64,000 bases of DNA from Halopiger xanaduensis SH-6. Its GTDB lineage: Archaea; Halobacteriota; Halobacteria; Halobacteriales; Natrialbaceae. A program made the position numbers and the translations under genes. Where the stretch lies: NCBI RefSeq assembly GCF_000217715.1, contig NC_015666.1:942270-1006269 (forward strand), read 5' to 3'. Under the pieces are notes generated by a model. The model saw nothing but the letters and a program-made list of their open reading frames with translations, was not told the DNA's origin and did no database searches. Positions 52,186-60,361 of the stretch are shown here, in pieces; position 1 is the first letter of the stretch, and each line of letters begins with the position of its first letter.

Positions 52186-53004
52186 TTACCGTCCCGGATC
52201 GTCGACGGCGGCCAGTCCCGACGACACTAACCGTCGAAGCAGGACGACCATCCCGTTTCCGAGTCCGCCGGCGAATATCGCCTGTTCGGACGCGTCGTCG
52301 TCGCTCGAGCCGGGGTAGTAGGAGCTGATGAGGAGTCTGGTTTGATCGACGAGCAGGATTCTGCTGATCGCGATCTCGTTGACCGTCGCCCGTCCGTGGA
52401 GCCAGTTGAGGTTCGTTTCGAACACGCGCGTGCTCGGGAACTCCTCCTCCAGTCGCTCGGTGATCTCGGCCGTCTGTCCGCCGAGGAGAGTCGAGACGCC
52501 CCGATCGCTGGCGTCGGCGAGGGCGGAATAGAGGGTCTCGGACAGGATTCGCTCGTCGACGACGAGCAGCGCGACCTCGGATTCGGCGCTCTCGATGAGG
52601 TCGATTGTCCGCGATTCGATCGCTTCGTGGCCCGTGAGCGACCAGACCTCCTGTATTTCGTCGTCGTCCGCCGCCGTCTCCTGGCGTTCGATCCGCTCGA
52701 GGTGGGACTCGAGGGTATCGATCCGGCTGTTGTATTTCTGTCGGAGCGTTCGCACCGCCTCGTCGATGCCGACGGATCGGTACTGTTGGGGATTGGAATG
52801 TTGTACTTCGACCAATCCCTGCGACTCCAGAACGCGGACGGCGTCGTAGACTCGCGTCCGCGGAACCTCCGAAAGTTCGTGGATGTCTTTCGCTGTTCCG
52901 CTCGAGAGCTGCGTTAACGCCATAAAACAGCGCGCTTCGTACTCTTGCAAACCGAGTTCCTGGAGCAGACTAACGGCTTCTGCTGTAGTGTCGTCCTTTG
53001 TCAT
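52186..53004 (-). CDS. TrmB-family transcriptional regulator
   Basis: A 272-residue regulator. The N-terminal winged helix (LLQELGLQEYEARCFMALTQLSSGTAKDIHELSEVPRTRVYDAVRVLESQGLVEV) is TrmB-like, followed by a coiled coil (RQKYNSRIDTLESHLERIERQE). A C-terminal phospholipase-D-like fold (AIESRTIDLIESAESEVALLVVDERIL to LLISSYYPG) completes it. No sugar-binding Asp/Glu set is apparent, so the ligand may not be a sugar. A palindrome cggatatccg (53021-53030) sits 17-26 bp before its ATG and could be its own operator. Target genes unknown. Confidence 0.88.
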   Translation of the reverse strand: MTKDDTTAEAVSLLQELGLQEYEARCFMALTQLSSGTAKDIHELSEVPRTRVYDAVRVLESQGLVEVQHSNPQQYRSVGIDEAVRTLRQKYNSRIDTLESHLERIERQETAADDDEIQEVWSLTGHEAIESRTIDLIESAESEVALLVVDERILSETLYSALADASDRGVSTLLGGQTAEITERLEEEFPSTRVFETNLNWLHGRATVNEIAISRILLVDQTRLLISSYYPGSSDDDASEQAIFAGGLGNGMVVLLRRLVSSGLAAVDDPGR

Positions 53005-53324
53005 GGCCCAACCACGCGTCCGGATATCCGAACAGGCAGATTACGTAGTCACCGTGGAAAAGGATTCGTGTATGGCCTCTCTAACGCGACCGGCAAGTTA
53101 ATTTACTTCAGTAGGAGCAGAAAACAAATATTCACTCAGATCATCACACAAACTACTTCAGTACATACCCGCTACGGAGAATTGGCGCGTTCGTTACTGC
53201 CCAACCACGCGAACGCGCTACCTGCCACCGTTCGGTGGCAGTTTCGAGAGCAGGATAGGCGTCGCTATCGATGGTTGGTATTTCTGTCGGACCGTCTCGT
53301 TGACTACTGCGCTCGAGGGATACT
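53005..53324. other. Gene-free stretch with hairpin
   Basis: The left end holds the TrmB-family promoter with palindrome cggatatccg (53021-53030). In the middle, ctgccacc-gttc-ggtggcag (53222-53241) forms a perfect eight-pair stem; on the minus strand it lies about 85 bp beyond the DUF7344 stop and may be a terminator. The centre is AT-rich relative to the surroundings. I see no gene. Confidence 0.55.
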
Positions 53325-53642
53325 TTATACCATGCGAACGGGGAGTTCGTCGCGATGGTCGTCGAGCAGTTGGAGTATCGGCTCGATTTCGTCGAATCGA
53401 GGCCCTTTAGTGACAATTTGCTCGTCTCTCTCCCACTCGATTAACCCGTAGTCGGCCAGTTTCGGCAGGTGCACGTGGTGCTTGCTCGTCAGCACTGCCT
53501 CCGATTCCGACAGCGTCCACGGAACGTCGGGCAGTTCCGAGACGTCTTGCGGGTTGTGATCGATCAGTGCGAACAACAGTCGACGTCGATGGACGTCGGT
53601 CAGCGCGTCGAATAGTCGGTCCGCCGTTGTTTCCTCTCCCAT
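53325..53642 (-). CDS. DUF7344 winged-helix protein
   Basis: A 105-residue haloarchaeal HTH protein: DRLFDALTDVHRRRLLFALIDHN opens the domain, and SKHHVHLPKLADYGLIEWERDEQIVTKGPRFDEI is the recognition helix and wing. This is the pattern of the DUF7344 regulators, which occur in many paralogues. Start at 53642. Probably a local regulator; no target can be deduced. Confidence 0.82.
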   Translation of the reverse strand: MGEETTADRLFDALTDVHRRRLLFALIDHNPQDVSELPDVPWTLSESEAVLTSKHHVHLPKLADYGLIEWERDEQIVTKGPRFDEIEPILQLLDDHRDELPVRMV

Positions 53643-53765
53643 GCGCCCGTATAACGCGGCGACGAGGTTAACGGTGCGACATTTTCACGCATCGAAGTTG
53701 TTTTGATTAACTGAGTGACCTTCAGCACTTCCGAGACGTTCGGCGACCGTCTTTCGGCGTCTCGA

Positions 53766-54419
53766 CTACCGTTCCTCCGACCTCGAGGTGGGGGCTCCCT
53801 CGAGAATCTCGACGCCGCTCGAGGCGCCGATCCGCTCGGCGCCGGCCTCGAGCATGGCGACGGCCTCGTCGTAGCTGCCGACGCCGCCGCTGGCCTTGAC
53901 GGGGAGGTACTCGCGCATGAGTTCGACGTCCTCGAGTTCGGCCCCGCCGTCGGCGAAGCCGGTCGACGTCTTGACCATCTTCGCGTCGGCCGCGACGGCG
54001 GCCTCGCAGGCCCGCCGTTTCTCCGCGTCGGAAAGCAGCGCCGTCTCGATTATGACCTTGACCGGGATCGGCACCGCGGCGACGATCTCGGCGAGTTCGG
54101 CGCGGACGACGTCGTCTTCGCCGGCTTTGAGCCGACCGACGTTGATGACGACGTCGAGTTCGTCCGCGCCGGCCTGCCAGGCGCGGACGCCCTCGCGGCG
54201 CTTGAGTTCGGGTTCGTTCTGGCCGTGCGGGAAGCCGACCACCGTCGCGAGCGTCACGTCGGGCGCGTAGTCGGCGGCCTCCTCGACGGCGTAGGGCGGA
54301 ATGCAGGCGTTCATGCCGTACTCCGCGGCCTCGTCGAGCACCGTCCGGACGTCCGCGGTCGTCGTCTCCGGGCCGAGGACGGTGTGATCGATCAGCGGGG
54401 CGAGTTCGCTGCGGTCCAT
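53766..54419 (-). CDS. deoC: Deoxyribose-phosphate aldolase
   Basis: Cleaves 2-deoxyribose-5-phosphate to acetaldehyde and glyceraldehyde-3-phosphate. A 217-residue TIM barrel. Motifs: [56 protein letters not shown] and the Schiff-base lysine in [14 protein letters not shown], closing with [14 protein letters not shown] and RIGASSG. TATA-like GGGTTTTTGACG lies about 27 nt upstream. Divergent from the R15P isomerase gene by 71 bp, so the two nucleoside-sugar genes share a promoter region. Confidence 0.96.
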   Translation of the reverse strand: MDRSELAPLIDHTVLGPETTTADVRTVLDEAAEYGMNACIPPYAVEEAADYAPDVTLATVVGFPHGQNEPELKRREGVRAWQAGADELDVVINVGRLKAGEDDVVRAELAEIVAAVPIPVKVIIETALLSDAEKRRACEAAVAADAKMVKTSTGFADGGAELEDVELMREYLPVKASGGVGSYDEAVAMLEAGAERIGASSGVEILEGAPTSRSEER

Positions 54420-54490
54420 AGCGGACCGACTCGCTGGATCGTCAAAAACCCGCCCGTTCCCTTTTGGTTCGGCGGGCGCAAGTCAGGGGT

Positions 54491-55537
54491 ATGAGCATGG
54501 ATTCGGATCAGCCCGACACCGACGTCACCGTCGCGCCGGCCGTCGCGGAAACCGCGGACGACATCGCCGAGATGCGGATCCGCGGCGCGGCGACGATCGC
54601 CGACGCGGCCGCCGAAGCGCTGGCCGTGCAGGCCGAGCGCTCCGAGGCGGAGACGCCGGCCGCCTTCCGCGAGCAGTTGCGGGCCGCCGCCCGAACCCTC
54701 TACGAGACCCGCCCGACCGCGGTCAGCCTCCCGAACGCCCTGCGGTACGTCCTCCGGGGGATGGAGGGCGAGACCGTCTCCGAACTCCGCGGGTCGACGA
54801 CCTCGCGCGCCGCAGAGTTCCGGGACGACTTAGAGCAAGCGCAGGCCACCCTCGGCGAGATCGGCGCCAACCGCCTGCGCGACGGCGACGTCGTGATGAC
54901 CCACTGCCACTCGACGGACGCCCTCTCCTGTATCGAGGCCGCCCTCGAGGACGGCAAGCACATCGAGGCGATCGTCAAGGAAACGCGACCCCGGAAGCAG
55001 GGCCACATCACGGCCCGCCAGCTGCGCGAGCTGGGCGTGCCGGTCACGCTGATCGTCGACAACGCGGCCCGCCGATACTTGGACGACGCGGATCACGTGC
55101 TGGTCGGCGCGGACAGCATCGCCGCCGACGGCAGCGTCATCAACAAGATCGGCACCAGCGGCCTGGCGGTCAACGCCCGCGAGCGCGGCGTGCCGGTGAT
55201 GGTCGCGGCGCAGACGATCAAGCTCCACCCCGACACGATGACGGGCCACACCGTCGCGATCGAGATGCGCGACGAACACGAGGTGCTGCCCGAGGACGAG
55301 CGAGCGGAGATCGTCGGCGACGGGACGGACTCGAGCGCCGAACCCGCCGCGGACGACGATGACGACGGCCTCACCGTCGAGAACCCCGCCTTCGACGTCA
55401 CCCCGCCCCGACACGTCGACGCGATCGTCACCGAGCGCGGCCAGTTCCCGCCCGAGAGCATCGTGACGCTGATGCGGGAACTGTTCGGCGAGACGACCGA
55501 CGAACCGTGGGAACGAGGCCGAGGCCGGGACCGCTGA
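54491..55537 (+). CDS. Ribose-1,5-bisphosphate isomerase
   Basis: A 348-residue eIF2B-related isomerase that converts ribose-1,5-bisphosphate to ribulose-1,5-bisphosphate. Diagnostic residues are Cys139 in VVMTHCHSTDALS and Asp208 in HVLVGADSI. The 69-residue spacing equals that of the characterised Thermococcus enzyme (Cys133, Asp202). RGAATIADAAAEALAVQA, ETRPRKQGHITARQL and GTSGLAVNARERGVPVMV complete the family pattern. The internal acidic insert (about 276-300) is haloarchaeal. No RuBisCO gene is in the window. With the nearby PfkB kinase and nucleoside phosphorylase it would channel nucleoside ribose. Confidence 0.93.
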   Translation: MSMDSDQPDTDVTVAPAVAETADDIAEMRIRGAATIADAAAEALAVQAERSEAETPAAFREQLRAAARTLYETRPTAVSLPNALRYVLRGMEGETVSELRGSTTSRAAEFRDDLEQAQATLGEIGANRLRDGDVVMTHCHSTDALSCIEAALEDGKHIEAIVKETRPRKQGHITARQLRELGVPVTLIVDNAARRYLDDADHVLVGADSIAADGSVINKIGTSGLAVNARERGVPVMVAAQTIKLHPDTMTGHTVAIEMRDEHEVLPEDERAEIVGDGTDSSAEPAADDDDDGLTVENPAFDVTPPRHVDAIVTERGQFPPESIVTLMRELFGETTDEPWERGRGRDR

Positions 55538-55631
55538 CTCGAACGGGAACGCGTCGGCCTCGAGTACCGTCTGCCGCGTCGAACAGTCGGTAATCGGAAA
55601 GTGTTAGTCGCTGGTGTGTACCACTACCTGT

Positions 55632-56453
55632 ATGGTATTACCAGAGGGGTTTGCCCTCCCGCCGTGGTACCTCCTCGTTCCGCTGCTGGTAGTGCTCGGC
55701 GGCACGCTCGCGCTGCTGTGGGCGCTCGAGCCGCCGGTCACCGATCGGACGGTCATTTCGTTCGCGCCGTGGATGATGTTCGGGTCGACGCTGCAGGTCC
55801 TGTACCGGCTCGAGGCCTTCCCCGACAGCATCGCGGTGCTGTTTACGGCGCCGAGCGTCTACCTCGTGACGGCGATCGTGGCGGGGCTGGTCTGGGTCGT
55901 GGGCATCTTCCTGCAGGCGGGCGGGCTCCAGCCGACGATCGAGCGCGTCGTCGGCGTCGCGGGCACCGGCTTCTTCGTCGTCTTCGCGATGTTCATCGTC
56001 CTCAGCGGCTGGAACGCCGGTTCGTTCTCGCCGTTCTGGCCAGTCATCGCCGTCGTCGTCGCCGGGATCGTGACCGCCCTCGCGTGGGTCGCGCTCGGCC
56101 TCTGGTTCACCGACGTCGCCGCGACGACGGGCGCGACCGGCGCGCTGGTCGTCTTCGGACAAACGATCGACGGCGTCTCGACGGCCGTCGGCTACGCCGT
56201 GCTGGGGTCCAGCGAGGAGGTCCCGCTCTCCCGGGCCATCCTCGAGGTCGGCAAATCGCTGCCGACCGCCGAGTACATCGGCGCCGGCTGGCTGTTCGTC
56301 CTCGTGAAGGTCGTCCTCGCGCTGGTCGTCCTCGGCCTGTTCAAGGAGTACGTCGAGGAGGAGCCCCGGCAGGCGCGGACGATCCTCGGGTTGCTGGCCG
56401 CTATCGGCCTCGGACCGGGGGTTCACAACACGTTGCTCTTTCTGGTAACGTAA
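55632..56453 (+). CDS. DUF63 family membrane protein
   Basis: A 273-residue integral membrane protein with about seven or eight TM segments: ALPPWYLLVPLLVVLGGTLALLWAL, LVTAIVAGLVWVVGIFLQ, GVAGTGFFVVFAMFIVLSGW, VIAVVVAGIVTALAWVALGLWF, TGALVVFGQTIDGVSTAVGYAVLG, FVLVKVVLALVVLGLF and others. APWMMFGSTLQVLYRLEAFP is a conserved loop. Archaeal DUF63 proteins are widespread and of unknown function. Starts at 55632. It lies between the R15P isomerase and PfkB genes on the same strand, so it may belong to the same locus. Confidence 0.86.
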   Translation: MVLPEGFALPPWYLLVPLLVVLGGTLALLWALEPPVTDRTVISFAPWMMFGSTLQVLYRLEAFPDSIAVLFTAPSVYLVTAIVAGLVWVVGIFLQAGGLQPTIERVVGVAGTGFFVVFAMFIVLSGWNAGSFSPFWPVIAVVVAGIVTALAWVALGLWFTDVAATTGATGALVVFGQTIDGVSTAVGYAVLGSSEEVPLSRAILEVGKSLPTAEYIGAGWLFVLVKVVLALVVLGLFKEYVEEEPRQARTILGLLAAIGLGPGVHNTLLFLVT

Positions 56454-56492
56454 ACTCTAGATTTTTCTCATCGGCGACCGTTTTTCCGACGA

Positions 56493-57383
56493 ATGGTACG
56501 GGTACTCTCCGCCGGTCACGTCAACTGGGACGTGACCCTCCGCGTCGATCGGCTCCCCGAAGCCGACGGCGAGGCGTCGATCCGCTCGCAACGTCAGTCC
56601 GGCGGCGGCAGCGCGGCTAACGTCGCCGCCGCCCTCGCCGGCCTCGAGGTCGACGCCGGTCTGATCGGCAGCGTCGGCGACGACGACAACGGCGTCCTCG
56701 CGCGACGCGACCTCGAGTCCGCGGGCGTCGACCTCGAGGGCGTCCGGATCGTCGAAGCGGGCCAGACGGCCGTCAAGTACCTGCTCGTCGACGACGACGG
56801 CGAGGTCGCGGTGCTCGGCAACGACGGCGTCAACGAGGCCGTCGGCCCGGAGGAAATCGACGAGCGTCGGATTCGGAACGCCGACCACGTCCACCTCACG
56901 AGTCAGCGTCCCGACACCGCCGCCGCCATCGCGCGAACGGCGAACGAGGCCGGGGTCACCGTCAGTTTCGACCCCGGCCGCCGGCTCGGGGACCGCGACT
57001 ACGGCGAGGCGCTCGCGGCCGCGGACGTCCTCTTCGCGAACGACCGGGAACTCGCGGCGCTGCTCGAGGACGAGTACGAGTACGTCGGCTCCGACTTCGA
57101 CGACCGGATCGTCGCCGTCAAACACGGGTCCGACGGCGCGGAAGTGCACACGCCGACCGGCTCGTACGTCCACCCGGGATTCGACGTCGACGCGGTCGAC
57201 ACGGCCGGCGCGGGCGACGCCTTCGCCGCCGGGTTCATCGCGACCTGGCTCACCGACGGCGACGTCGAACGCGCGCTCGAGTACGCGAACGCCTGCGGCG
57301 CGCTGACGGCCGGCCGAGAGGGGGCGCGCAGCGCGCCGACGGCGGATGCGGTCGCGGCGTTTCTCAGCGAGCGGTTTGATTAA
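56493..57383 (+). CDS. PfkB-family carbohydrate/nucleoside-sugar kinase
   Basis: A 296-residue ribokinase-fold kinase. The N-terminal substrate region is GHVNWDVTLRVDRLPEADG, then SGGGSAANVAAALAGLEVDAGLIGSVGDD. The C-terminal motif is VDTAGAGDAFAAGF with the catalytic Asp. Mid-region NDRELAALLED is the usual start of the PfkB inner helix. Its position 0.95 kb after the R15P isomerase and upstream of a nucleoside phosphorylase suggests it makes ribose-1,5-bisphosphate from ribose-1-phosphate; other sugars are possible. Ends 134 bp before the next gene. Confidence 0.92.
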   Translation: MVRVLSAGHVNWDVTLRVDRLPEADGEASIRSQRQSGGGSAANVAAALAGLEVDAGLIGSVGDDDNGVLARRDLESAGVDLEGVRIVEAGQTAVKYLLVDDDGEVAVLGNDGVNEAVGPEEIDERRIRNADHVHLTSQRPDTAAAIARTANEAGVTVSFDPGRRLGDRDYGEALAAADVLFANDRELAALLEDEYEYVGSDFDDRIVAVKHGSDGAEVHTPTGSYVHPGFDVDAVDTAGAGDAFAAGFIATWLTDGDVERALEYANACGALTAGREGARSAPTADAVAAFLSERFD

Positions 57384-57458
57384 AACGATTTATGATTGCC
57401 TTCGGGGGCGAATACGACGCTGTCGGGCGGTTCTCATCGGGTGCTGTCTGACGGTAAC

Positions 57459-57467
57459 TATATAAAT
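57459..57467 (+). promoter_or_regulatory. Strong TATA box tatataaat
   Basis: The best-matched archaeal TATA box in the window lies 51-59 bp before the HalOD1 start, implying a leader of about 30 nt. That leader holds GTCAC-N6-GTGAC (57494-57509) and ends with ggag (57510-57513), a rare Shine-Dalgarno-like site five bases before the ATG. Confidence 0.65.
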
Positions 57468-57517
57468 AGGGACGTTGGTCACCCGAATGAACAGTCACGG
57501 AGACGTGACGGAGAGAC

Positions 57518-57817
57518 ATGACGGATGGAAGGATACGCGAGTCCGACGAACGCCAGCGCGGTCGGCGGGTTCGATACGAGCGACCGGAAGGAGAGCCGCC
57601 GAGCATCGCTGCCGCGACGGCGCTGGCACGATACAACGACGAAGACGTCACCGCGGCCAGCACGCAACTGTACGATTACGTCGATCCGGAAGCGCTCGAC
57701 GCGCTGTTCGACGACACGTGCACTCGCGGCAGCCGCTCGGTCGCGGCCGTCGAGTTCGACGTCGACGGGGTGCGGGTGACCGTTCGCCCCGATCGCGTCG
57801 AGGTCGCCCCGAACTGA
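57518..57817 (+). CDS. HalOD1 output-domain protein
   Basis: A 99-residue protein with a single HalOD1 domain after a short charged lead. The pattern is PSIAAATALARYNDEDVTAASTQLYDYVDPEALDALFDDT, then VAAVEFDVDGVRVTVRPDRVEVAPN. The ggag four bases before the ATG makes this start likely, and tatataaat sits about 50 bp upstream. Overlapping longer frames in other phases are Arg-rich shadows. Lies within the nucleoside-sugar locus but is a common stand-alone regulator type. Confidence 0.83.
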   Translation: MTDGRIRESDERQRGRRVRYERPEGEPPSIAAATALARYNDEDVTAASTQLYDYVDPEALDALFDDTCTRGSRSVAAVEFDVDGVRVTVRPDRVEVAPN

Positions 57818-58012
57818 CTGTGCGTGGCGGGCGGGGGTGACCGGGGGTATCGTCTACGAACGCGGCGGGCGGCGCACGGCGACGGCTTCGAAGGCGGACG
57901 CTTTGCGGCGGGTGCTCGAGGTCGCGCGCCGCCGTCCGCGCCGTGGGTTCCGTTCCGTTGCGATGCTGCGGTTCTCGAACCTTTTTTCTCGTCACCGCGG
58001 AAACGCGCAGGC

Positions 58013-58741
58013 ATGGGAACGCAACCGCACCTGCTCGTCGAGGAAGGCGACCTGAACGACATCGCGCTCATCCCCGGCGATCCGGGACGAGTCGACCGCA
58101 TCGCCGACCACTGCGACGAGGCCGAGACGGTCGCGCAGAACCGCGAGTACAAACTCGTCAACGCGACCTACGAGGGTCGCGACCTGACGATCTGCTCGAC
58201 CGGCATCGGCTGTCCGTCGGCTGCGATCGCGATCGAGGAGATGGCCAACGTCGGCGTCGAGACGTTCGTCCGCGTCGGGACGACCGGCGCCCTCCAGTCG
58301 GAGATCGAGATCGGCGACATGATCGTCGCGACCGGCGCGGCGAAAAACGAGGGCACCTCGAAGCGCTACGAGGACGCCGAGTACCCCGCCGTGCCGGACT
58401 ACGACGTCCTCTCGGCGCTGGTCGACTCTGCGGAGACCAACGACGAGGACGTCCACGTCGGACCGATCGCCTCCGACGACGCCTTCTACGCCGAGACCGA
58501 CGAGTACGTCGCCGACTGGGAGGACGCGGGCCTGCTCTGCGTCGAGATGGAGGCCGCCGCGGTCTTCACGCTCGCGCGCCGGAAGGGACTGCGCGCCGGC
58601 GCGATCTGTACCGTCGACGGCAACCTCGTCGAGGGCACGCAGAAGGGGACCGACACCGAGGACGACGAACTCCCCGACAAGGCCAAGAACAACGTCGGCC
58701 GCGCGATCGACATCGCGCTCGAGGCTGCGACGGACCTGTAA
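58013..58741 (+). CDS. Nucleoside phosphorylase (uridine/guanosine phosphorylase-like)
   Basis: A 242-residue NP-1 family phosphorylase. GDPGRVDRIADHCDE is the phosphate/substrate loop, and CSTGIGCPSAAIAIEEM, VRVGTTGALQSEIEIGDMIVATGA and VEMEAAAVFTLARRKG are family motifs. It releases ribose-1-phosphate from a nucleoside; the base preference (uridine versus guanosine) is not evident. TATA-like CCTTTTTTCTC (57980-57988) lies about 25-33 nt before the ATG. Completes the putative ribose route with the PfkB kinase and R15P isomerase upstream. Confidence 0.93.
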   Translation: MGTQPHLLVEEGDLNDIALIPGDPGRVDRIADHCDEAETVAQNREYKLVNATYEGRDLTICSTGIGCPSAAIAIEEMANVGVETFVRVGTTGALQSEIEIGDMIVATGAAKNEGTSKRYEDAEYPAVPDYDVLSALVDSAETNDEDVHVGPIASDDAFYAETDEYVADWEDAGLLCVEMEAAAVFTLARRKGLRAGAICTVDGNLVEGTQKGTDTEDDELPDKAKNNVGRAIDIALEAATDL

Positions 58742-58757
58742 CGGCCGCGTAACGGTT

Positions 58758-58988
58758 TCACTCCCGTTCTCGCGATTCCACTCGAGCCCACGGATCGATC
58801 AGTAGGGAGTAGCCGAGAACGCCGCCGAAGACGACGAGGTAGTACGCCGTGACCGGCCAGCCGGCCGTCCGGAAGACGACCGTCGCCGCGACGACCCAGA
58901 CGACGACGACCGCGAGATCGACGAGATATCGTGCGGCGGTGTCACCGACCATTCGTTCTAGCACCCGTAACCGATCGGTCGCACCCAT
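58758..58988 (-). CDS. Small membrane protein
   Basis: A 76-residue protein with two hydrophobic segments (YLVDLAVVVVWVVAATVVF and TAYYLVVFGGVLGYSLLI) flanked by charged ends. The ATG at 58988 is 26-34 nt after TATA-like ACTTTTACC. Convergent with the nucleoside phosphorylase. No family recognised. Confidence 0.68.
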   Translation of the reverse strand: MGATDRLRVLERMVGDTAARYLVDLAVVVVWVVAATVVFRTAGWPVTAYYLVVFGGVLGYSLLIDPWARVESRERE

Positions 58989-59077
58989 GCACGCAGCCTC
59001 AACGAACGCGCTGGTAAAAGTTCGTCCCGGCGCGCTCACCCGGCTCGGCGCTGGCAGCCTCGGCACGATCGCACCCG

Positions 59078-60259
59078 TCAGAAGTGCAGCCCGTGCTCGT
59101 CCAGCAACTCGTGGGCCGCCGTTCCCCAGGTGAAGTCCGACCCCGGCCACCACGTCCGGGCGTTGTTGATCCCGCCGACGAGGACGTACTCCTCCGGATT
59201 CTCGGGGTCGGGATGGAAGTTGACGGAGCCGCTGTCGCCGTCGGTCAGGGTCTCCTCGTCGCCCCACACGAGCTGGCCGGGTTTGCAGACCTCGCCGGTG
59301 TAGCAGGTCATGGCGTTGACGCCCTTGATCTCCCCGGCGGTGTGGTCAGAGATCGCGCCGACCTTCTCGAGGGTCTCGTTCTGGGCCATCAGGTCGGCCA
59401 GCCCCAGCTGCGTGTACTGACCGATGACCGCGGGCGGCGAGGCGCGTTCGATCACCGACCCCGGCCGGTAGCCGTCGACGGGATCGATCTGTACGATATC
59501 GGCTGCCGGATAGCCGCGGGCGACCTCGCCGACCCGGTGCGGTTCGTCGTCGTGGCGGAGCCACAGGGGTTCGCCGCGGTGTTCGGTCTCCTTCGTCCCC
59601 TCCTCGCCGTACACGTGGTTCGAGGTCGCGAAGAACCGCGAGCCGCTTTGGGCGTCGAACAGGGCCGGCGTGAGCGTCCCGGCGCCGTAGTCGCTCTCGC
59701 AAACCACGCCGCCCGGGACGCGGTCGCGACCTAACTCCGGAAGCTGGTACGCCTGCTCGTGTTCGGGGTCCCGTTCGGGTGCCGGCGGCAGTTCGTCGAC
59801 GATATTGATGTCGATCGGGACGTTCGCGGCCACCTCCTCAAGTTGGTCGCTGACGTTCTCCTCGGTCGCTTCGACGGAGATCGCCGCCTCCGGCTGATCG
59901 TAGCTGCCCGGCACGACGAACGAGGAAACCAGCGGCGCCAGCCCCATATCGTGGATGGCGTCCTGCGCCTCGAACGCCAACCGTAGACTCTCCTGCCAGG
60001 CGACGGGGACGTCTTTCCGTCGCGGTTCGGTCGCGTCGCCGTCCGCGTCCGGGTGCGGCCGCGCCATCGCGTAGGTGATCGTTCCGAGGTCGCTCGAGGT
60101 GGCGTAGTTCGCCGTGCCGAGGCCCCAGACGAGCGTCACTGCGGCGCCGGTGTTAACGGCGGACCGTAGCAGTCGGCGACGTCCCAGCCCGCTCGTCTCG
60201 TCGCCGGGGGCTTCGTCGTCGGAGGTTTCGTCCGATCGGTCGTCGTTCGCGTTCGACAC
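59078..60259 (-). CDS. Tat-exported chymotrypsin-like serine protease
   Basis: A 393-residue secreted protease-fold protein. A twin-arginine signal (GRRRLLRSAVNTGAAVTLVWGLG) follows about 25 acidic residues. The mature domain has His in FATSNHVYGEEG, Asp in ADIVQIDPVDG and Ser in TLTDGDSGSVNF, a full S1-type triad. Two short Cys-bearing spots (VVCESDYGAG, MTCYTGEVCKPGQ) may form a disulfide. GTG at 60259 is the start because TATA-like CCTATAC (60286-60292) lies 27-33 bp before it and the upstream ATG falls inside that box. Substrate unknown. Confidence 0.86.
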   Translation of the reverse strand: MSNANDDRSDETSDDEAPGDETSGLGRRRLLRSAVNTGAAVTLVWGLGTANYATSSDLGTITYAMARPHPDADGDATEPRRKDVPVAWQESLRLAFEAQDAIHDMGLAPLVSSFVVPGSYDQPEAAISVEATEENVSDQLEEVAANVPIDINIVDELPPAPERDPEHEQAYQLPELGRDRVPGGVVCESDYGAGTLTPALFDAQSGSRFFATSNHVYGEEGTKETEHRGEPLWLRHDDEPHRVGEVARGYPAADIVQIDPVDGYRPGSVIERASPPAVIGQYTQLGLADLMAQNETLEKVGAISDHTAGEIKGVNAMTCYTGEVCKPGQLVWGDEETLTDGDSGSVNFHPDPENPEEYVLVGGINNARTWWPGSDFTWGTAAHELLDEHGLHF

Positions 60260-60361
60260 GTGGCCCCGGAGTACGATACGCAGCCGTATAGGCATTCGAG
60301 GTGGCCATCGCCTGCTGCAACGAAGGTGTGAGATGCCGAACAGTATCGTCGACGCGACTCC

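Noticed and set aside
60260-60295. ATG at 60295 as start of the S1-type protease
   Set aside because: It lies inside the TATA-like box cctatac; GTG at 60259 has correct promoter spacing and begins the usual acidic lead before the Tat motif.
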